Below the pieces are notes generated by a model, which worked only from the letters and a program-made list of their open reading frames with translations, ran no database searches and had not been told where the DNA came from. Both the position numbers and the translations under genes were made by a program. A DNA stretch of 64,000 nucleotides from Bordetella petrii (GTDB lineage: Bacteria > Pseudomonadota > Gammaproteobacteria > Burkholderiales > Burkholderiaceae_B), in assembly GCF_017356245.1 (NCBI RefSeq), contig NZ_JAFMZZ010000001.1:2366196-2430195 (forward strand), written 5' to 3'. Within the stretch, counting starts at the first letter, position 1. Every line of letters starts with the position of its first letter. Of this stretch, positions 17,383 to 25,802 are shown piece after piece.

Positions 17383-18497
17383 GCCAGTTCCTCGAGCGTG
17401 GCCAGTTGTTCGGCGCTGTCGCCCAGCAGCGGGGCGATCATGGTCAGCCGCTTGAAATAGTCGCCCACTTCCAGTTCGTCGGTCATGCCCATGCCTCCAT
17501 GCAGCTGCACCGCGCTCTGGGCCACGAAGCGCCCGGCGCGCGCGGCCTCGAGCTTGGCGGCGGCCAGCATGCGGCGGCGCTGCGCGGCGTCGGGCTCGCT
17601 GAGCGCGGCGGCCGCCACATAGGCCATGGACAGAGCCATTTCCTTGGCCACCAGCATGTCGGCCATGCGATGCTGCAGCACCTGGAAGGCGGCCAGCGGC
17701 TGGCCGAACTGGCGCCGCGTCTTGAGGTAGTCGATGGTGATTTCCAGCAGGCGTTCCATGGCGCCGGCGGCATGCGCGCACAGGGCGGCGGAGCCCCATT
17801 CAATGGCCGTAGCCAGGGCGTCGCGCGCTGCCTGGCCCTGTGCCAGGATGGCCTCGGCGCCCAGCGGCGTGCGGTCGAAATCGATGCGGGCGCAGCGCGC
17901 GCGGTCGAGCGTGGGCGTGTCCAGCACCGCGGCGCCCTGCGCGTCGGCCGGCACCCGCAGCAGCACGGGCTCGTCATCGATATCGCGGGCCGACACGATC
18001 CAGGCGTGCGCGGCCGCGCCATGCCACACCAGGTGCTTGGCGCCCGACAATTCCAGAATGCGGTCGGCCGCGGGCCGCACCCGGCACAGCTCGGGCTCGG
18101 TGTCGTAGCGCCGGCCCGGCTCTTGCCAGGCCAGCGCCGCGATGGCCTGGCCCGAGGCCAGCGCCGGCAGCCATTCGCGCTGCGTGGCGGCATCGGCGCA
18201 GGCCGCGATCAGGGCCGCGCCCATCACGGCGCTGGGGATCACCGGCTCGGACACCAGGCCGCGGCCCAGTTCCAGGTGCACCGGCAGCAGGCTGGCGGGC
18301 GCTTCGCCGAAGCCGCCGTGCTCGGCGGCGATGTTCAGGCCCAGCACGCCCAGCTCGGCCAGCCGGCCCCAGGCGCGCGCGTCCAGCCCCGGCTGCGCGG
18401 CGCGCGCGCGGCGCGCCGCGAATCCCCATTCGTCTTGCACCAGGCGCCGCAGGCTGTCGGCCAGCATGCGCTGTTCTTCGGTATACGCGAAATCCAT
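17379..18497 (-). CDS. Acyl-CoA dehydrogenase, small-subunit (PimD-like)
   Basis: The 372-residue flavoenzyme opens MDFAYTEEQRMLADSLRRLVQDEW. It contains the GFGEAPASLLPVHLELGRGLVSEPV region and the C-terminal TRRQFGQPLAAFQVLQHRMADM and QLHGGMGMTDE FAD/acyl-binding motifs. With the next gene it forms a pair like pimeloyl-CoA dehydrogenase PimC/PimD, in which two related subunits oxidise acyl-CoA to 2-enoyl-CoA. Its start follows the larger subunit by 27 bases. The substrate is unknown. Confidence 0.86.
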   Translation of the reverse strand: MDFAYTEEQRMLADSLRRLVQDEWGFAARRARAAQPGLDARAWGRLAELGVLGLNIAAEHGGFGEAPASLLPVHLELGRGLVSEPVIPSAVMGAALIAACADAATQREWLPALASGQAIAALAWQEPGRRYDTEPELCRVRPAADRILELSGAKHLVWHGAAAHAWIVSARDIDDEPVLLRVPADAQGAAVLDTPTLDRARCARIDFDRTPLGAEAILAQGQAARDALATAIEWGSAALCAHAAGAMERLLEITIDYLKTRRQFGQPLAAFQVLQHRMADMLVAKEMALSMAYVAAAALSEPDAAQRRRMLAAAKLEAARAGRFVAQSAVQLHGGMGMTDELEVGDYFKRLTMIAPLLGDSAEQLATLEELA

Positions 18498-18524
18498 AGT
18501 CGTGTTCCGTTGCGATGGCGGGCC

Positions 18525-19715
18525 TTACAGGCCCAGCATCATGCGGGCGATGATGCCCTTCTGCACCTCGGTGGTGCCGCCATAGATGGTGGTCTTGCGC
18601 ATGTCGGCATAGCCGGCGCCGGCCGCGGCCGTCATGTCGGGCCCCGGCCCGTGGAAAGCCGCGTCGGCCTGCATCCAGTCGGGATCGTAGGGCCAGGCGT
18701 CGGGGCCGGCGATTTCCATCTGCAGCATGGCCAGATCTTGCTGGATTTCCGAGCCGCGGATCTTCAGCACCGAGGCTTCCGGCCCCGGCGCGTCGCCGCG
18801 CGCCGCCGCCACGCGCAGCAGCAGCATTTCAAGCGCCATGATGTCGACTTCGACGCGCGAAATGCGGTCGCGCATGCGGCTGTCTTCCAGGATGGGGCGG
18901 CCGCCCCGCTGAGTGCGCGCGGCCAGGTCTTTCAAGATGCCCAGTTCGCGGTGGCAATGGCCCAGGCCGGCGATGCCGGTGCGTTCGTGGCCCAGCAAGT
19001 ACTTGGCGTAGGTCCAGCCCTGGCCGGCTTCGCCCACGCGGTTGGCCACGGGCACGCGCACGTTTTCCAGCCACACCTCGTTGACATCGTGCCCGCCGTC
19101 CAGCGTGCGAATGGGGCGCACGGTGACGCCGGGCGTGCGCATGTCGATCAGCAGCATCGAGATGCCGCGCTGCGCCTTGGCGTCGGGGTCGGTGCGCACC
19201 AGGCAGAACATCCAGTCGGCGTACTGCGCCAGCGTGGTCCAGGTTTTCTGGCCATTGACCACGTAATGGTCGCCCTCGACCTCGGCGCGCGTCTTCAGCG
19301 AGGCCAGGTCGGATCCCGAGCCCGGCTCGGAATAGCCCTGGCACCACCAGTCGTCGACGCGGATGATGCGCGGCAGCAGGCGCTGCTGCTGCTCGGCGCT
19401 GCCGTATTTCATGAGCACCGGACCGATCATGCTCAGGCCGAAAGGCAGCAGGCGCGGCGCGCCCGCCTTGAAACATTCGACCTCGAAAATCAGGCGCTGG
19501 ATGGCGTTCCAGCCGGTGCCGCCGAACTCTTTGGGCCAGGTGGGCGCGCCCCAGCCCCGGCCGTCGAGGATGCGGTGCCAGCGGATGTAGTCGTCGCGTT
19601 CCAGGCGCTGATGGCGCAGCACCTTGTCGCGTATGTCGCTCGGCAGTTTTTCTTGCGCGAACGCGCGTACGGTTTCGCGGAAGCTGCGTTCTTCCGGTGT
19701 CCAGCTCAGGTCCAT
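18525..19715 (-). CDS. Acyl-CoA dehydrogenase, large-subunit (PimC-like)
   Basis: The 396-residue product opens MDLSWTPEERSFRETVRAFAQEKLP. It shows the FAD-binding QGYSEPGSGSDLASLKTRA, the NGQKTWTTLAQYADW strand, the GHERTGIAGLGHCHREL segment and a C-terminal YGGTTEVQKGIIARMMLGL. This is the family of acyl-CoA dehydrogenases paired with a smaller partner. It is the first gene of the minus-strand operon running to 13.6 kb, so its promoter should lie in the 311-base gap towards the Bug gene. Confidence 0.88.
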   Translation of the reverse strand: MDLSWTPEERSFRETVRAFAQEKLPSDIRDKVLRHQRLERDDYIRWHRILDGRGWGAPTWPKEFGGTGWNAIQRLIFEVECFKAGAPRLLPFGLSMIGPVLMKYGSAEQQQRLLPRIIRVDDWWCQGYSEPGSGSDLASLKTRAEVEGDHYVVNGQKTWTTLAQYADWMFCLVRTDPDAKAQRGISMLLIDMRTPGVTVRPIRTLDGGHDVNEVWLENVRVPVANRVGEAGQGWTYAKYLLGHERTGIAGLGHCHRELGILKDLAARTQRGGRPILEDSRMRDRISRVEVDIMALEMLLLRVAAARGDAPGPEASVLKIRGSEIQQDLAMLQMEIAGPDAWPYDPDWMQADAAFHGPGPDMTAAAGAGYADMRKTTIYGGTTEVQKGIIARMMLGL

Positions 19716-19778
19716 GTGCGGTCTCCTTCTGCCCGTAATCTAGCCGCGGCCCGGCCGCCAGGGCAATCTGCCTCTGTG

Positions 19779-19869
19779 GAAGCGGGGGTTTTGTGCAAAC
19801 GAAGCGCCGCCGTGCGCGGCCCGCGCGCCGCGCACGCCCCAGCGTACCGCCCGGCAAAACCCCTGCTTC
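19779..19869. repeat. Long inverted repeat in the divergent acyl-CoA dehydrogenase/Bug gap
   Basis: GAAGCGGGGGTTTTG (19779-19793) pairs with CAAAACCCCTGCTTC (19855-19869) over 15 positions with one mismatch. The enclosed 61 bases contain a second GC-rich palindrome (CGTGCGCGG...CCGCGCACG). It lies in the 311-base region between the divergent genes starting at 19715 and 20027. The rest of that gap shows no gene. A regulatory or structured-leader role is possible but unproven. Confidence 0.6.
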
Positions 19870-20026
19870 GGCAATGAAGAATGGTCAAGCGCGCCGCCGC
19901 GCCGGACACTGCCTGCAGCATCGTCCGTCGATGTATCCGGACGGCGCCGGCCGCCGCGGGAGCGACCGGAATCAGACAGGCACACCCGCGAAAAAGCACA
20001 CACACATAAAACAACGGAGACAATCC

Positions 20027-21004
20027 ATGCAGATCAAATCTTTGTTGCGCACCAGCGCCCTGGCCCTGGCCCTGTGCGCCACCGGTGCCGCCCAGGCCGA
20101 CGGCAGCTACCCCAACCGGCCGCTGCGCCTGCTGGTGGGCTACGCGCCCGGCGGGCCGGTCGACACCACCGCGCGCGTGTTCGCCAAATACCTGGGCGAC
20201 AAGCTGGGCCAGACCGTGGTGGTGGAAAACCGCGCCGGCGCCAGCGGCATGATTGCGTCCGACGCCACCGCCAAGGCGGCGCCCGACGGCTACCTGCTGG
20301 GCTTCGCGGCCAGCCCCTCGCTGACCATCTCGCCGCTGGTGCAGAACAGCAAGCTGTTCGACCCGCACAAAGACTTCACTCCCATCGGCATGGTGGTCGA
20401 CTACACCAATGTGCTGCTGATCGGCCCGCAGATCCCGGCCAAGAGCGTGGGCGAACTGATCTCGTACGCCAAGGCGCACCCCGAGGCGGTCAGTTTCGGC
20501 TCGGCGGGCGTGGGCGCCTCGAACCACCTGTCGGCCGAACTGCTCAAGCTGCAGGCGCAGGCCCCGATGCTGCACGTGCCGTACCGCGGCAACTCGCCGG
20601 CCATGATGGACGTGGTCAGCGGCAAGATCACTTTCATGTTCGACATCACCAGCACGGCCATCCCGTTCATCAAGAGCGGCAAGGCGCGCGCGCTGGCGGT
20701 AACCTCGCGCGAGCGCAACCCCGAACTGCCGGACGTGCCCACCATGATCGAGGCCGGCCTGAAAGACTACGAAGTGGTCGGCTGGTACGCGCTGATGGCC
20801 CCGCCCAGGCTGCCCGAGACGGTCAAGACCAAACTGGCCAAGGCGCTGTCGGCCGTGTCGCAGGATCCGGCGTTCCGCAAGGCCATGGTCGACGGCGGCT
20901 ATACCGTCGACGCGGGCGACGGCAAGGCGGTGCAGGCGCGCATCGACCGCGAATACGCCATGTGGGCCAACGTCATCAAGTCGGCCCGCATCCAGACCAA
21001 CTGA
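20027..21004 (+). CDS. Bug-family (TctC-like) periplasmic substrate-binding receptor
   Basis: The 325-residue protein has a Sec signal (MQIKSLLRTSALALALCATGAAQAD). The Bug fold follows: YPNRPLRLLVGYAPGGPVDTTAR, VVVENRAGASGMIA, the PDGY segment and MLHVPYRGNSPAMMDVVSG. Bug receptors bind small carboxylates for tripartite tricarboxylate transporters or signalling. No TctA/TctB partner is adjacent. An ACGGAGACAATCC ribosome-binding site supports the start. It is divergent from the acyl-CoA operon and followed 18 bases later by the nitronate-monooxygenase-like gene. Confidence 0.93.
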   Translation: MQIKSLLRTSALALALCATGAAQADGSYPNRPLRLLVGYAPGGPVDTTARVFAKYLGDKLGQTVVVENRAGASGMIASDATAKAAPDGYLLGFAASPSLTISPLVQNSKLFDPHKDFTPIGMVVDYTNVLLIGPQIPAKSVGELISYAKAHPEAVSFGSAGVGASNHLSAELLKLQAQAPMLHVPYRGNSPAMMDVVSGKITFMFDITSTAIPFIKSGKARALAVTSRERNPELPDVPTMIEAGLKDYEVVGWYALMAPPRLPETVKTKLAKALSAVSQDPAFRKAMVDGGYTVDAGDGKAVQARIDREYAMWANVIKSARIQTN

Positions 21005-21022
21005 CCCCGGAGCACACTGCCG

Positions 21023-21979
21023 ATGCCCGCTTTGCAATTCCTGCGTTCGACCACCCGCCTGCCGGTGATCGGCGCACCCATGTTCCTGGTGTCGGGCCCT
21101 GACCTGGTGATCGCCCAATGCGCCGCGGGCATCGTCGGCACGTTCCCGTCGCTGAATGCGCGCCCCCAGGAAGCCCTGGACGACTGGCTGACGCGCATCG
21201 AAGCCGGCCTGGCCGCCTACCGCCAGGCCCATCCCGGCGCCGTGGTGGCGCCCTATGGCGTCAACCTGATCGTGCATCCCACCAATGCGCGCTGGCAGGG
21301 CGACCTGGACATCTGCGTGGCGCACCGGGTGCCGCTGGTGGTGACCTCGCTGCACGCGCCCGATGCCGTGGTCGCGGCGGTGCGGCCGTACGGCGGCCTG
21401 GTGTTCCACGACGTGACCACGGTACGCCATGCGCGGCGCGCGCTGGATGCCGGCGTGGACGGACTGATCCTGGTGGCCGCCGGCGCGGGCGGGCACGCGG
21501 GCGCCATCAACCCGATCGCCCTGGTCAATGAAATCCGCGCTTTCTACGACGGCCCGCTGGCGCTGTCGGGCTGTATCAGCCACGGCAAGGATGTGCTGGC
21601 GGCCCAGGCGCTGGGCTGCGATTTCGCCTACATGGGCACGCGCTTCATCGCCACGCACGAATCGCTGGCGCCCGACCGCTACCGCGAGATGGTGCTGCAG
21701 GCCGGCGTGGACGATGTGCTGTACACGCCGTTTTTCTCGGGCGTGCCGGCCAATTACCTGATCCCCAGCATCGCCGCCGCTGGCCTGGACCCGGCCCTGC
21801 TGGACAGCATGGAAGCCAACCCCGTCGACCTGGACAAACGGAACCGCCCCAAGGCCTGGAAAGATGTCTGGAGCGCCGGCCAGGGGGTGGGGGCTACGCA
21901 GGAACTGCTGTCGACCCAGGCGTTGGTGGAGCAGCTGGCGCGCGAGTACGAGGAGGCTCGGCGGGCGCTGTTGCAGTGA
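21023..21979 (+). CDS. Nitronate monooxygenase-like FMN enzyme
   Basis: The 318-residue TIM-barrel protein belongs to the NMO/2-nitropropane dioxygenase family: TRLPVIGAPMFLVSGPDLVIAQCAAGIVGTFPS, VVTSLHAP, DGLILVAAGAGGHAGAINP (phosphate/FMN-binding glycines), LSGCISHGKDVLAAQALGCDFAYMGTRFIAT. The family uses FMN to oxidise nitronates or related acyl compounds. The substrate is not evident here. It is probably cotranscribed with the Bug receptor just upstream. Its 3' end abuts hairpin element B. Confidence 0.87.
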   Translation: MPALQFLRSTTRLPVIGAPMFLVSGPDLVIAQCAAGIVGTFPSLNARPQEALDDWLTRIEAGLAAYRQAHPGAVVAPYGVNLIVHPTNARWQGDLDICVAHRVPLVVTSLHAPDAVVAAVRPYGGLVFHDVTTVRHARRALDAGVDGLILVAAGAGGHAGAINPIALVNEIRAFYDGPLALSGCISHGKDVLAAQALGCDFAYMGTRFIATHESLAPDRYREMVLQAGVDDVLYTPFFSGVPANYLIPSIAAAGLDPALLDSMEANPVDLDKRNRPKAWKDVWSAGQGVGATQELLSTQALVEQLAREYEEARRALLQ

Positions 21980-22016
21980 AGGGTGCTTCAGACTGGGCGT
22001 ACGAGGATCAGACAGT

Positions 22017-22272
22017 GATTCTTCTGGCGTCGCGGCGGGTGGGGGTGAGCGCCTTGGCTTCACGGTGCCGTCCGGGCGCCCCGCGCGCCCGGGCCCGGCC
22101 CCGAGGCGCCGCGGCACTCACCCCCACCCACCGCGACTCGCGTCAAATGACGTTTGCCATGGTGCCGGGACGAGCGGGGTTCTTGCGTTCCTGGGCCGCA
22201 TCCGGGGAAAGAAAAAGATCTTGCAGGGCCGCTGTTCGGCGCCGCCCTGCGCGGCGCCGAGCAGCATTCGCT
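22017..22272 (-). repeat. Two-hairpin element, copy B
   Basis: Read on the minus strand, hairpin 1 has 13-bp arms (22253-22265 and 22231-22243) around the loop GCGCAGGGC (22244-22252). Hairpin 2 has 23-bp arms (22113-22135 and 22031-22053) around the 59-nt core (22054-22112). The core is identical to that of copy C and differs from copy A at two positions. Both mismatches in hairpin 2 are G-U wobbles on the minus-strand transcript. Hairpin 1 has a single A-C mismatch on that strand. The U-rich tract and AAGAACCCCGC of the linker are present. It follows the nitronate-monooxygenase-like gene. Confidence 0.85.
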
Positions 22273-22305
22273 CAAGGGCTGGCGGGCGCATCATTTCAGT
22301 GTTTC

Positions 22306-22397
22306 AGGTGTCAGGCTCCTGACAGGGTGCCTGACACCGCATGACTGAGATAGCTGTGGCTCACAACGGTGTCGGGCACCTGCGGAGCCCGACACCT
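22306..22397 (+). repeat. Paired GGTGTC/GACACC palindrome (REP-like), copy 4
   Basis: Two hairpins, AGGTGTCAGGC...GCCTGACACC and GGTGTCGGGC...GCCCGACACC, are separated by a 29-nt linker with AGCTGTGGCTCACAAC. The copy lies exactly between hairpin elements B and C, which point away from each other, repeating the adjacency seen at 805-1188. Confidence 0.75.
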
Positions 22398-22450
22398 GGG
22401 TACATCACCTGACCATTCCAGACAAAAAAAACGCCCTTCGCATGCCGCCA

Positions 22451-22708
22451 CCCGAACGGCTATTCCAGCCGCGCAGGGCGGCTGGAATAGCCGGCCCCGA
22501 ACGATTTTTTTCTTTTCCCCGGATGCGGCCCAAGCACGCAAGAACCCCGCGCGCCCCGGCAACGCCGGTATCCTGATTTACTGCGAGTCGCGGGGTGGTG
22601 GCGCGAGCGCCGCGGCGCCTCGGGGCCGGGCCCGGGCGCGCGGGGCGCCCGGACGGCACCGTGAAGCCAAGGCGCTCGCGCCACCGCCCCGCGGCGCCAG
22701 AAGAACCC
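22451..22708 (+). repeat. Two-hairpin element, copy C
   Basis: Hairpin 1 has perfect arms at 22457-22470 and 22480-22493 around GCGCAGGGC (22471-22479). Hairpin 2 has 23-bp arms at 22589-22611 and 22671-22693 around the 59-nt core (22612-22670), with a single U-G wobble on the plus-strand transcript. The T-rich linker tract (GATTTTTTTCTTTTCCCCGG) and AAGAACCCCGC are as in copy B. It precedes the 3' end of the minus-strand Bug gene at 22741, so B and C together fill a convergent gap. Confidence 0.85.
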
Positions 22709-22740
22709 GTAACCCCGCCGCCAGCACACCCCCCGACGCA

Positions 22741-23724
22741 TCATTCCACTTTGATCCCCGCCGCCTTGATCACCTTGTTCCACTTGGCGATCTCGGCCTG
22801 CAGGAACGCGCCGAATTCTTCGGGCGTGCCGGGCTTGGGCTCGGCGCCGGCGTCCAGCAGGCCCTTGGCCGTGGCCGGGTCTTTCAGCGCGCGCACCATG
22901 TCGGCATTGACCTGCTTGACGATGGCGGCCGGCGTGCCTGCCGGCGCCAGCAGGCCGCTCCATGAATAGGCCTCGTAGCCCGGCACGCCCGACGCGGCAA
23001 TGGTGGGAATGCCCGGGAACAGCGCCGAGGGTTCGGGGTTGCCCACGCCCAGCGGACGGATCTTGCCGCCTTCCAGGTGGGGCCGGGCCGACGGGCCGTC
23101 GGCGAACATCACCTGCACCTGGCCGCCCAGCAAATCCTGCATGGCCGGGGCGCTGCCGCGGTACGGCACGTGCTGGATATGGGTGCCGGTCATGCTGTTG
23201 AACAGTTCGCCCGCCAGGTGCGTGCCGCCGCCCGTGCCCGACGAGCCGAACGACAGCTTGCCGGGATGCTGCTTCGCGTAGGCGATCAGTTCCTTTACCG
23301 TCTTTACCGGCAGCGATTCGTGCACCACCAGCACAATCGGAAACACCGCCGCCATGCCGACCGGCACGAAATCGGTGGTGACGTCGTAGCTGAGGTTGGC
23401 GCGCAGGCTGGGCAGCACCGCATGATGGATAGACGCAAAAAAATAGTGGTAGCCGTCGGCCTCGGCCTTGGCCGCCGCCTGCGCGCCCACGATGCCGCCG
23501 GCGCCGGCTTTGTTGTCGACCACCACGGGCACCTTCCAGGCCTCGCCCATCGGCTGGGTGGTAAAGCGCGCGGTGGTATCCACCGGCCCGCCGGGCGGGA
23601 ACGGCACAATGAAATTGACGGGGCGCTCGGGCCACTTGGCCGCGCGGGCCTGCAAAGGCAAAGCAGCGGCCGCCCAGGCGGCGCCCAGCCCCGCCATCAG
23701 GCGGCGGCGTTGCGGATCGTGCAT
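22741..23724 (-). CDS. Bug-family (TctC-like) periplasmic substrate-binding receptor
   Basis: The 327-residue product starts MHDPQRRRLMAGLGAAWAA, a Tat-like signal ending near QARA. It continues with the Bug signatures WPERPVNFIVPFPPGGPVDTTAR, VVVDNKAGAGGIVGAQ, IQHVPYRGSAPAMQDLLGGQV and a C-terminal lobe. The start was taken at the signal peptide; an upstream in-frame extension overlaps the regulator gap. It lies downstream of the LysR gene on the same strand and may be its target, but no transporter membrane subunits accompany it. Confidence 0.92.
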   Translation of the reverse strand: MHDPQRRRLMAGLGAAWAAAALPLQARAAKWPERPVNFIVPFPPGGPVDTTARFTTQPMGEAWKVPVVVDNKAGAGGIVGAQAAAKAEADGYHYFFASIHHAVLPSLRANLSYDVTTDFVPVGMAAVFPIVLVVHESLPVKTVKELIAYAKQHPGKLSFGSSGTGGGTHLAGELFNSMTGTHIQHVPYRGSAPAMQDLLGGQVQVMFADGPSARPHLEGGKIRPLGVGNPEPSALFPGIPTIAASGVPGYEAYSWSGLLAPAGTPAAIVKQVNADMVRALKDPATAKGLLDAGAEPKPGTPEEFGAFLQAEIAKWNKVIKAAGIKVE

Positions 23725-23830
23725 AGGTGTGTCTCCGGTTTTCTTGTTGCCGCGCGCGAACGCGGTGCCCGGCGCGGTGTGCGTATTATTTGCGCGCCCG
23801 CGGCCGCTTGCCGATTCTTTTTTGCCGAAC

Positions 23831-23858
23831 CCCCTGTTCAGCACGAACAGAACAGGGG
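23831..23858. repeat. 9-bp inverted repeat between the Bug and LysR genes
   Basis: CCCCTGTTC (23831-23839) and GAACAGGGG (23850-23858) are perfect arms around a 10-nt loop, just 3' of the LysR stop. No U-run follows on the minus strand, so it is at best a weak terminator or an RNA-stability hairpin. Confidence 0.5.
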
Positions 23859-23871
23859 CGAAGCGCCGCGG

Positions 23872-24771
23872 CTACGCCGCCCGCGCGGCCGTGCGCACGT
23901 GCTCGATGAAGTCTTCGACGAAGCGCGGCAGGTCGCGCCCGCGCTGGCGGCACAGCAAGCGGTCGCGCTGCGCCCAGCTGTCTTGCAGGCGCAGCACATG
24001 CAGCGCCTGCGGACGGCTGTAGCGCGCCGCGCAGGCGCGCGGCACCACGGCGATGCCCGCGCCGGCCTCGACCATGCGGCACACCGCTTCGAAGCTGCCC
24101 ACGTGCACCCGCTGGCACAGGCGCTTGCCCAGGCCCGAGGCGATGTCTTCCAGGAAGGTCTGGATGGCGCTGTTGGGATGGATGCCCACGAATTGGTAGG
24201 CGTCGATGACGTCGACGAAGCGCGCCGACTCCAGTTGCGCCAGCGGATGGCTCAGCGAGGTCACGATGGCCAGCTCGTCGCGGAACAGCGGCATGACGTC
24301 CAGCCCCTCGACGTCGATATTGCCTGCCACAATGCCCAGGTCGGCCGCGCCGGCGCGGATGGCCAGCACGATGTCGCCCGAGATCTTCTCTTCGAGCTCG
24401 ATGTCCACGTCGGGATTTTCGGCCAGGAAGGTGGACATGGCGTCGGCCAGGAACGAATTGGTGGCGGTAGTATTGGCCAGCAGGCGCAGGCGGCCCTTGA
24501 TGCCGCTGGAATACGGCTGCAGGTCGGCGTTCAGGCATTCCAGCTGGCGGAACACGGCGTGGGCATGCTTGAGCAGCACCTCGCCGGCCGGCGTCAGGGC
24601 CACGCCGGTGGCCTGGCGCACCAGCAGGCGGGCCTTGAAGGCCTCTTCCATGTTCTTGATGCGGGCGCTGGCCGCGGGCAGCGACAGGAAGGTACGTTCG
24701 GCCGCGCGCGTCAGGTTCAGGGTTTCGCCTACGTTCACGAACAAACGCAGGTCGGTCAGATCGTGTCTCAT
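23872..24771 (-). CDS. LysR-family transcriptional regulator
   Basis: The 299-residue protein has an N-terminal winged HTH (LTDLRLFVNVGETLNLTRAAERTFLSLPAASARIKNMEE) and a periplasmic-binding-like effector domain (GRLRLLANTTATNSFLADAM, ELAIVTSLSHPLA, VEAGAGIAVVPRA). It is divergent from the SDR gene across 109 bases containing AATTTTGAATT at 24801-24811. Control of the plus-strand catabolic cluster, the Bug gene, or both is plausible from position only. Confidence 0.9.
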   Translation of the reverse strand: MRHDLTDLRLFVNVGETLNLTRAAERTFLSLPAASARIKNMEEAFKARLLVRQATGVALTPAGEVLLKHAHAVFRQLECLNADLQPYSSGIKGRLRLLANTTATNSFLADAMSTFLAENPDVDIELEEKISGDIVLAIRAGAADLGIVAGNIDVEGLDVMPLFRDELAIVTSLSHPLAQLESARFVDVIDAYQFVGIHPNSAIQTFLEDIASGLGKRLCQRVHVGSFEAVCRMVEAGAGIAVVPRACAARYSRPQALHVLRLQDSWAQRDRLLCRQRGRDLPRFVEDFIEHVRTAARAA

Positions 24772-24880
24772 GTTCCGCCACGCAAAAGGGGGGTGTCTTT
24801 AATTTTGAATTCCGCTGCCCTGCCCTGAAATCTACCATGCAGAGAGTCGGGGCCGGTGCGGCCCCCAAGGAGGAATCATC

Positions 24881-25795
24881 ATGAGCGGTATCGTTGCAGG
24901 AAAGGTCGTGGTTGTAACAGGCGCCGGCGGCGGCATCGGGCGCGGTGTCGCGCTGGCGATGGCCGCGGCGGGGGCCAAGGTGGTGGTCAACGACATCGGC
25001 GTGTCGCTGCAGGGCGAAGGCGGCGGCGACGGCCCGGCGCAGGCGGTGGTGCAGGAAATCCTGGCCGCCGGCGGCCAGGCCTGCGCCAATACCGACAGCG
25101 TGGCCAGCTACGAGGGCGCCCACAGCATCATCAAGACCGCGGTCGATGCCTTCGGGCGCATCGATGCCGTGGTCAACAACGCCGGCAACCTGCGCGACCG
25201 GGTCTTCCACAAAATGAGCGAAGAAGAATGGCGCCAGGTGCTCGACGTGCACCTGAACGGCACCTTCTTCATGAGCCGCGCCGCCGCGCCGTATTTCCGC
25301 GAACAGGAATCCGGCGCCTTCGTGCACATGACGTCCACTTCGGGCCTGATCGGCAACTTCGGCCAGGCCAACTACTCGGCCGCCAAACTGGGCATCGTGG
25401 CCCTGTCCAAGTCCATCGCGCTCGACATGGCGCGTTACCACGTGCGCTCGAACTGCATCGCGCCCTTCGCCTGGAGCCGCATGACCAGCTCGATCCCGGC
25501 CGAGACCGAGGCCGAGAAGGCGCGCGTCGAGAAACTGAAGAAAATGGAAGCCGGCAAGGTCGCGCCCCTGGCGGTGTTCCTGGCCAGCGACGCCGCCAGC
25601 GAAGTCAACGCCCAGATCTTCGCCGTGCGCGCCAACGAAATCATGCTGATGAGCCAGCCGCGGCCCGTGCGCAGCGTGCACTACAGCGAAGGCTGGACGC
25701 CCGAGCTGATCGGCGAGATCGCCATTCCCGCCATGCGCAAGCAGTTCTACGCGCTGGAACGATCGCCCGACGTCATCGACTGGGACCCGATCTGA
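24881..25795 (+). CDS. SDR-family 3-hydroxyacyl-CoA dehydrogenase-like oxidoreductase
   Basis: The 304-residue short-chain dehydrogenase has the Rossmann motif TGAGGGIGRG (13-22), NNAGNLRD, a catalytic Ser in MTSTSG, and Tyr165/Lys169 in YSAAKLG. The C-terminal region resembles the hydroxyacyl-CoA dehydrogenase domain of peroxisomal multifunctional enzyme type 2. With the hydratase-2-like gene that follows, this fits the hydration and oxidation steps of beta-oxidation. A strong AAGGAGGAATCATC ribosome-binding site precedes the start. It is the first gene of the plus-strand cluster. Confidence 0.88.
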   Translation: MSGIVAGKVVVVTGAGGGIGRGVALAMAAAGAKVVVNDIGVSLQGEGGGDGPAQAVVQEILAAGGQACANTDSVASYEGAHSIIKTAVDAFGRIDAVVNNAGNLRDRVFHKMSEEEWRQVLDVHLNGTFFMSRAAAPYFREQESGAFVHMTSTSGLIGNFGQANYSAAKLGIVALSKSIALDMARYHVRSNCIAPFAWSRMTSSIPAETEAEKARVEKLKKMEAGKVAPLAVFLASDAASEVNAQIFAVRANEIMLMSQPRPVRSVHYSEGWTPELIGEIAIPAMRKQFYALERSPDVIDWDPI

Positions 25796-25802
25796 GGCCG
25801 CC

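Noticed and set aside
931..22708. CRISPR array interpretation of the repeats
   Set aside because: Repeats are few, widely spaced, differently oriented and internally palindromic, with no regular spacers and no cas genes.
23831..23858. Rho-independent terminator for the LysR gene
   Set aside because: The hairpin is perfect, but an A-rich rather than U-rich tract follows on the minus strand, so I list it only as an inverted repeat.
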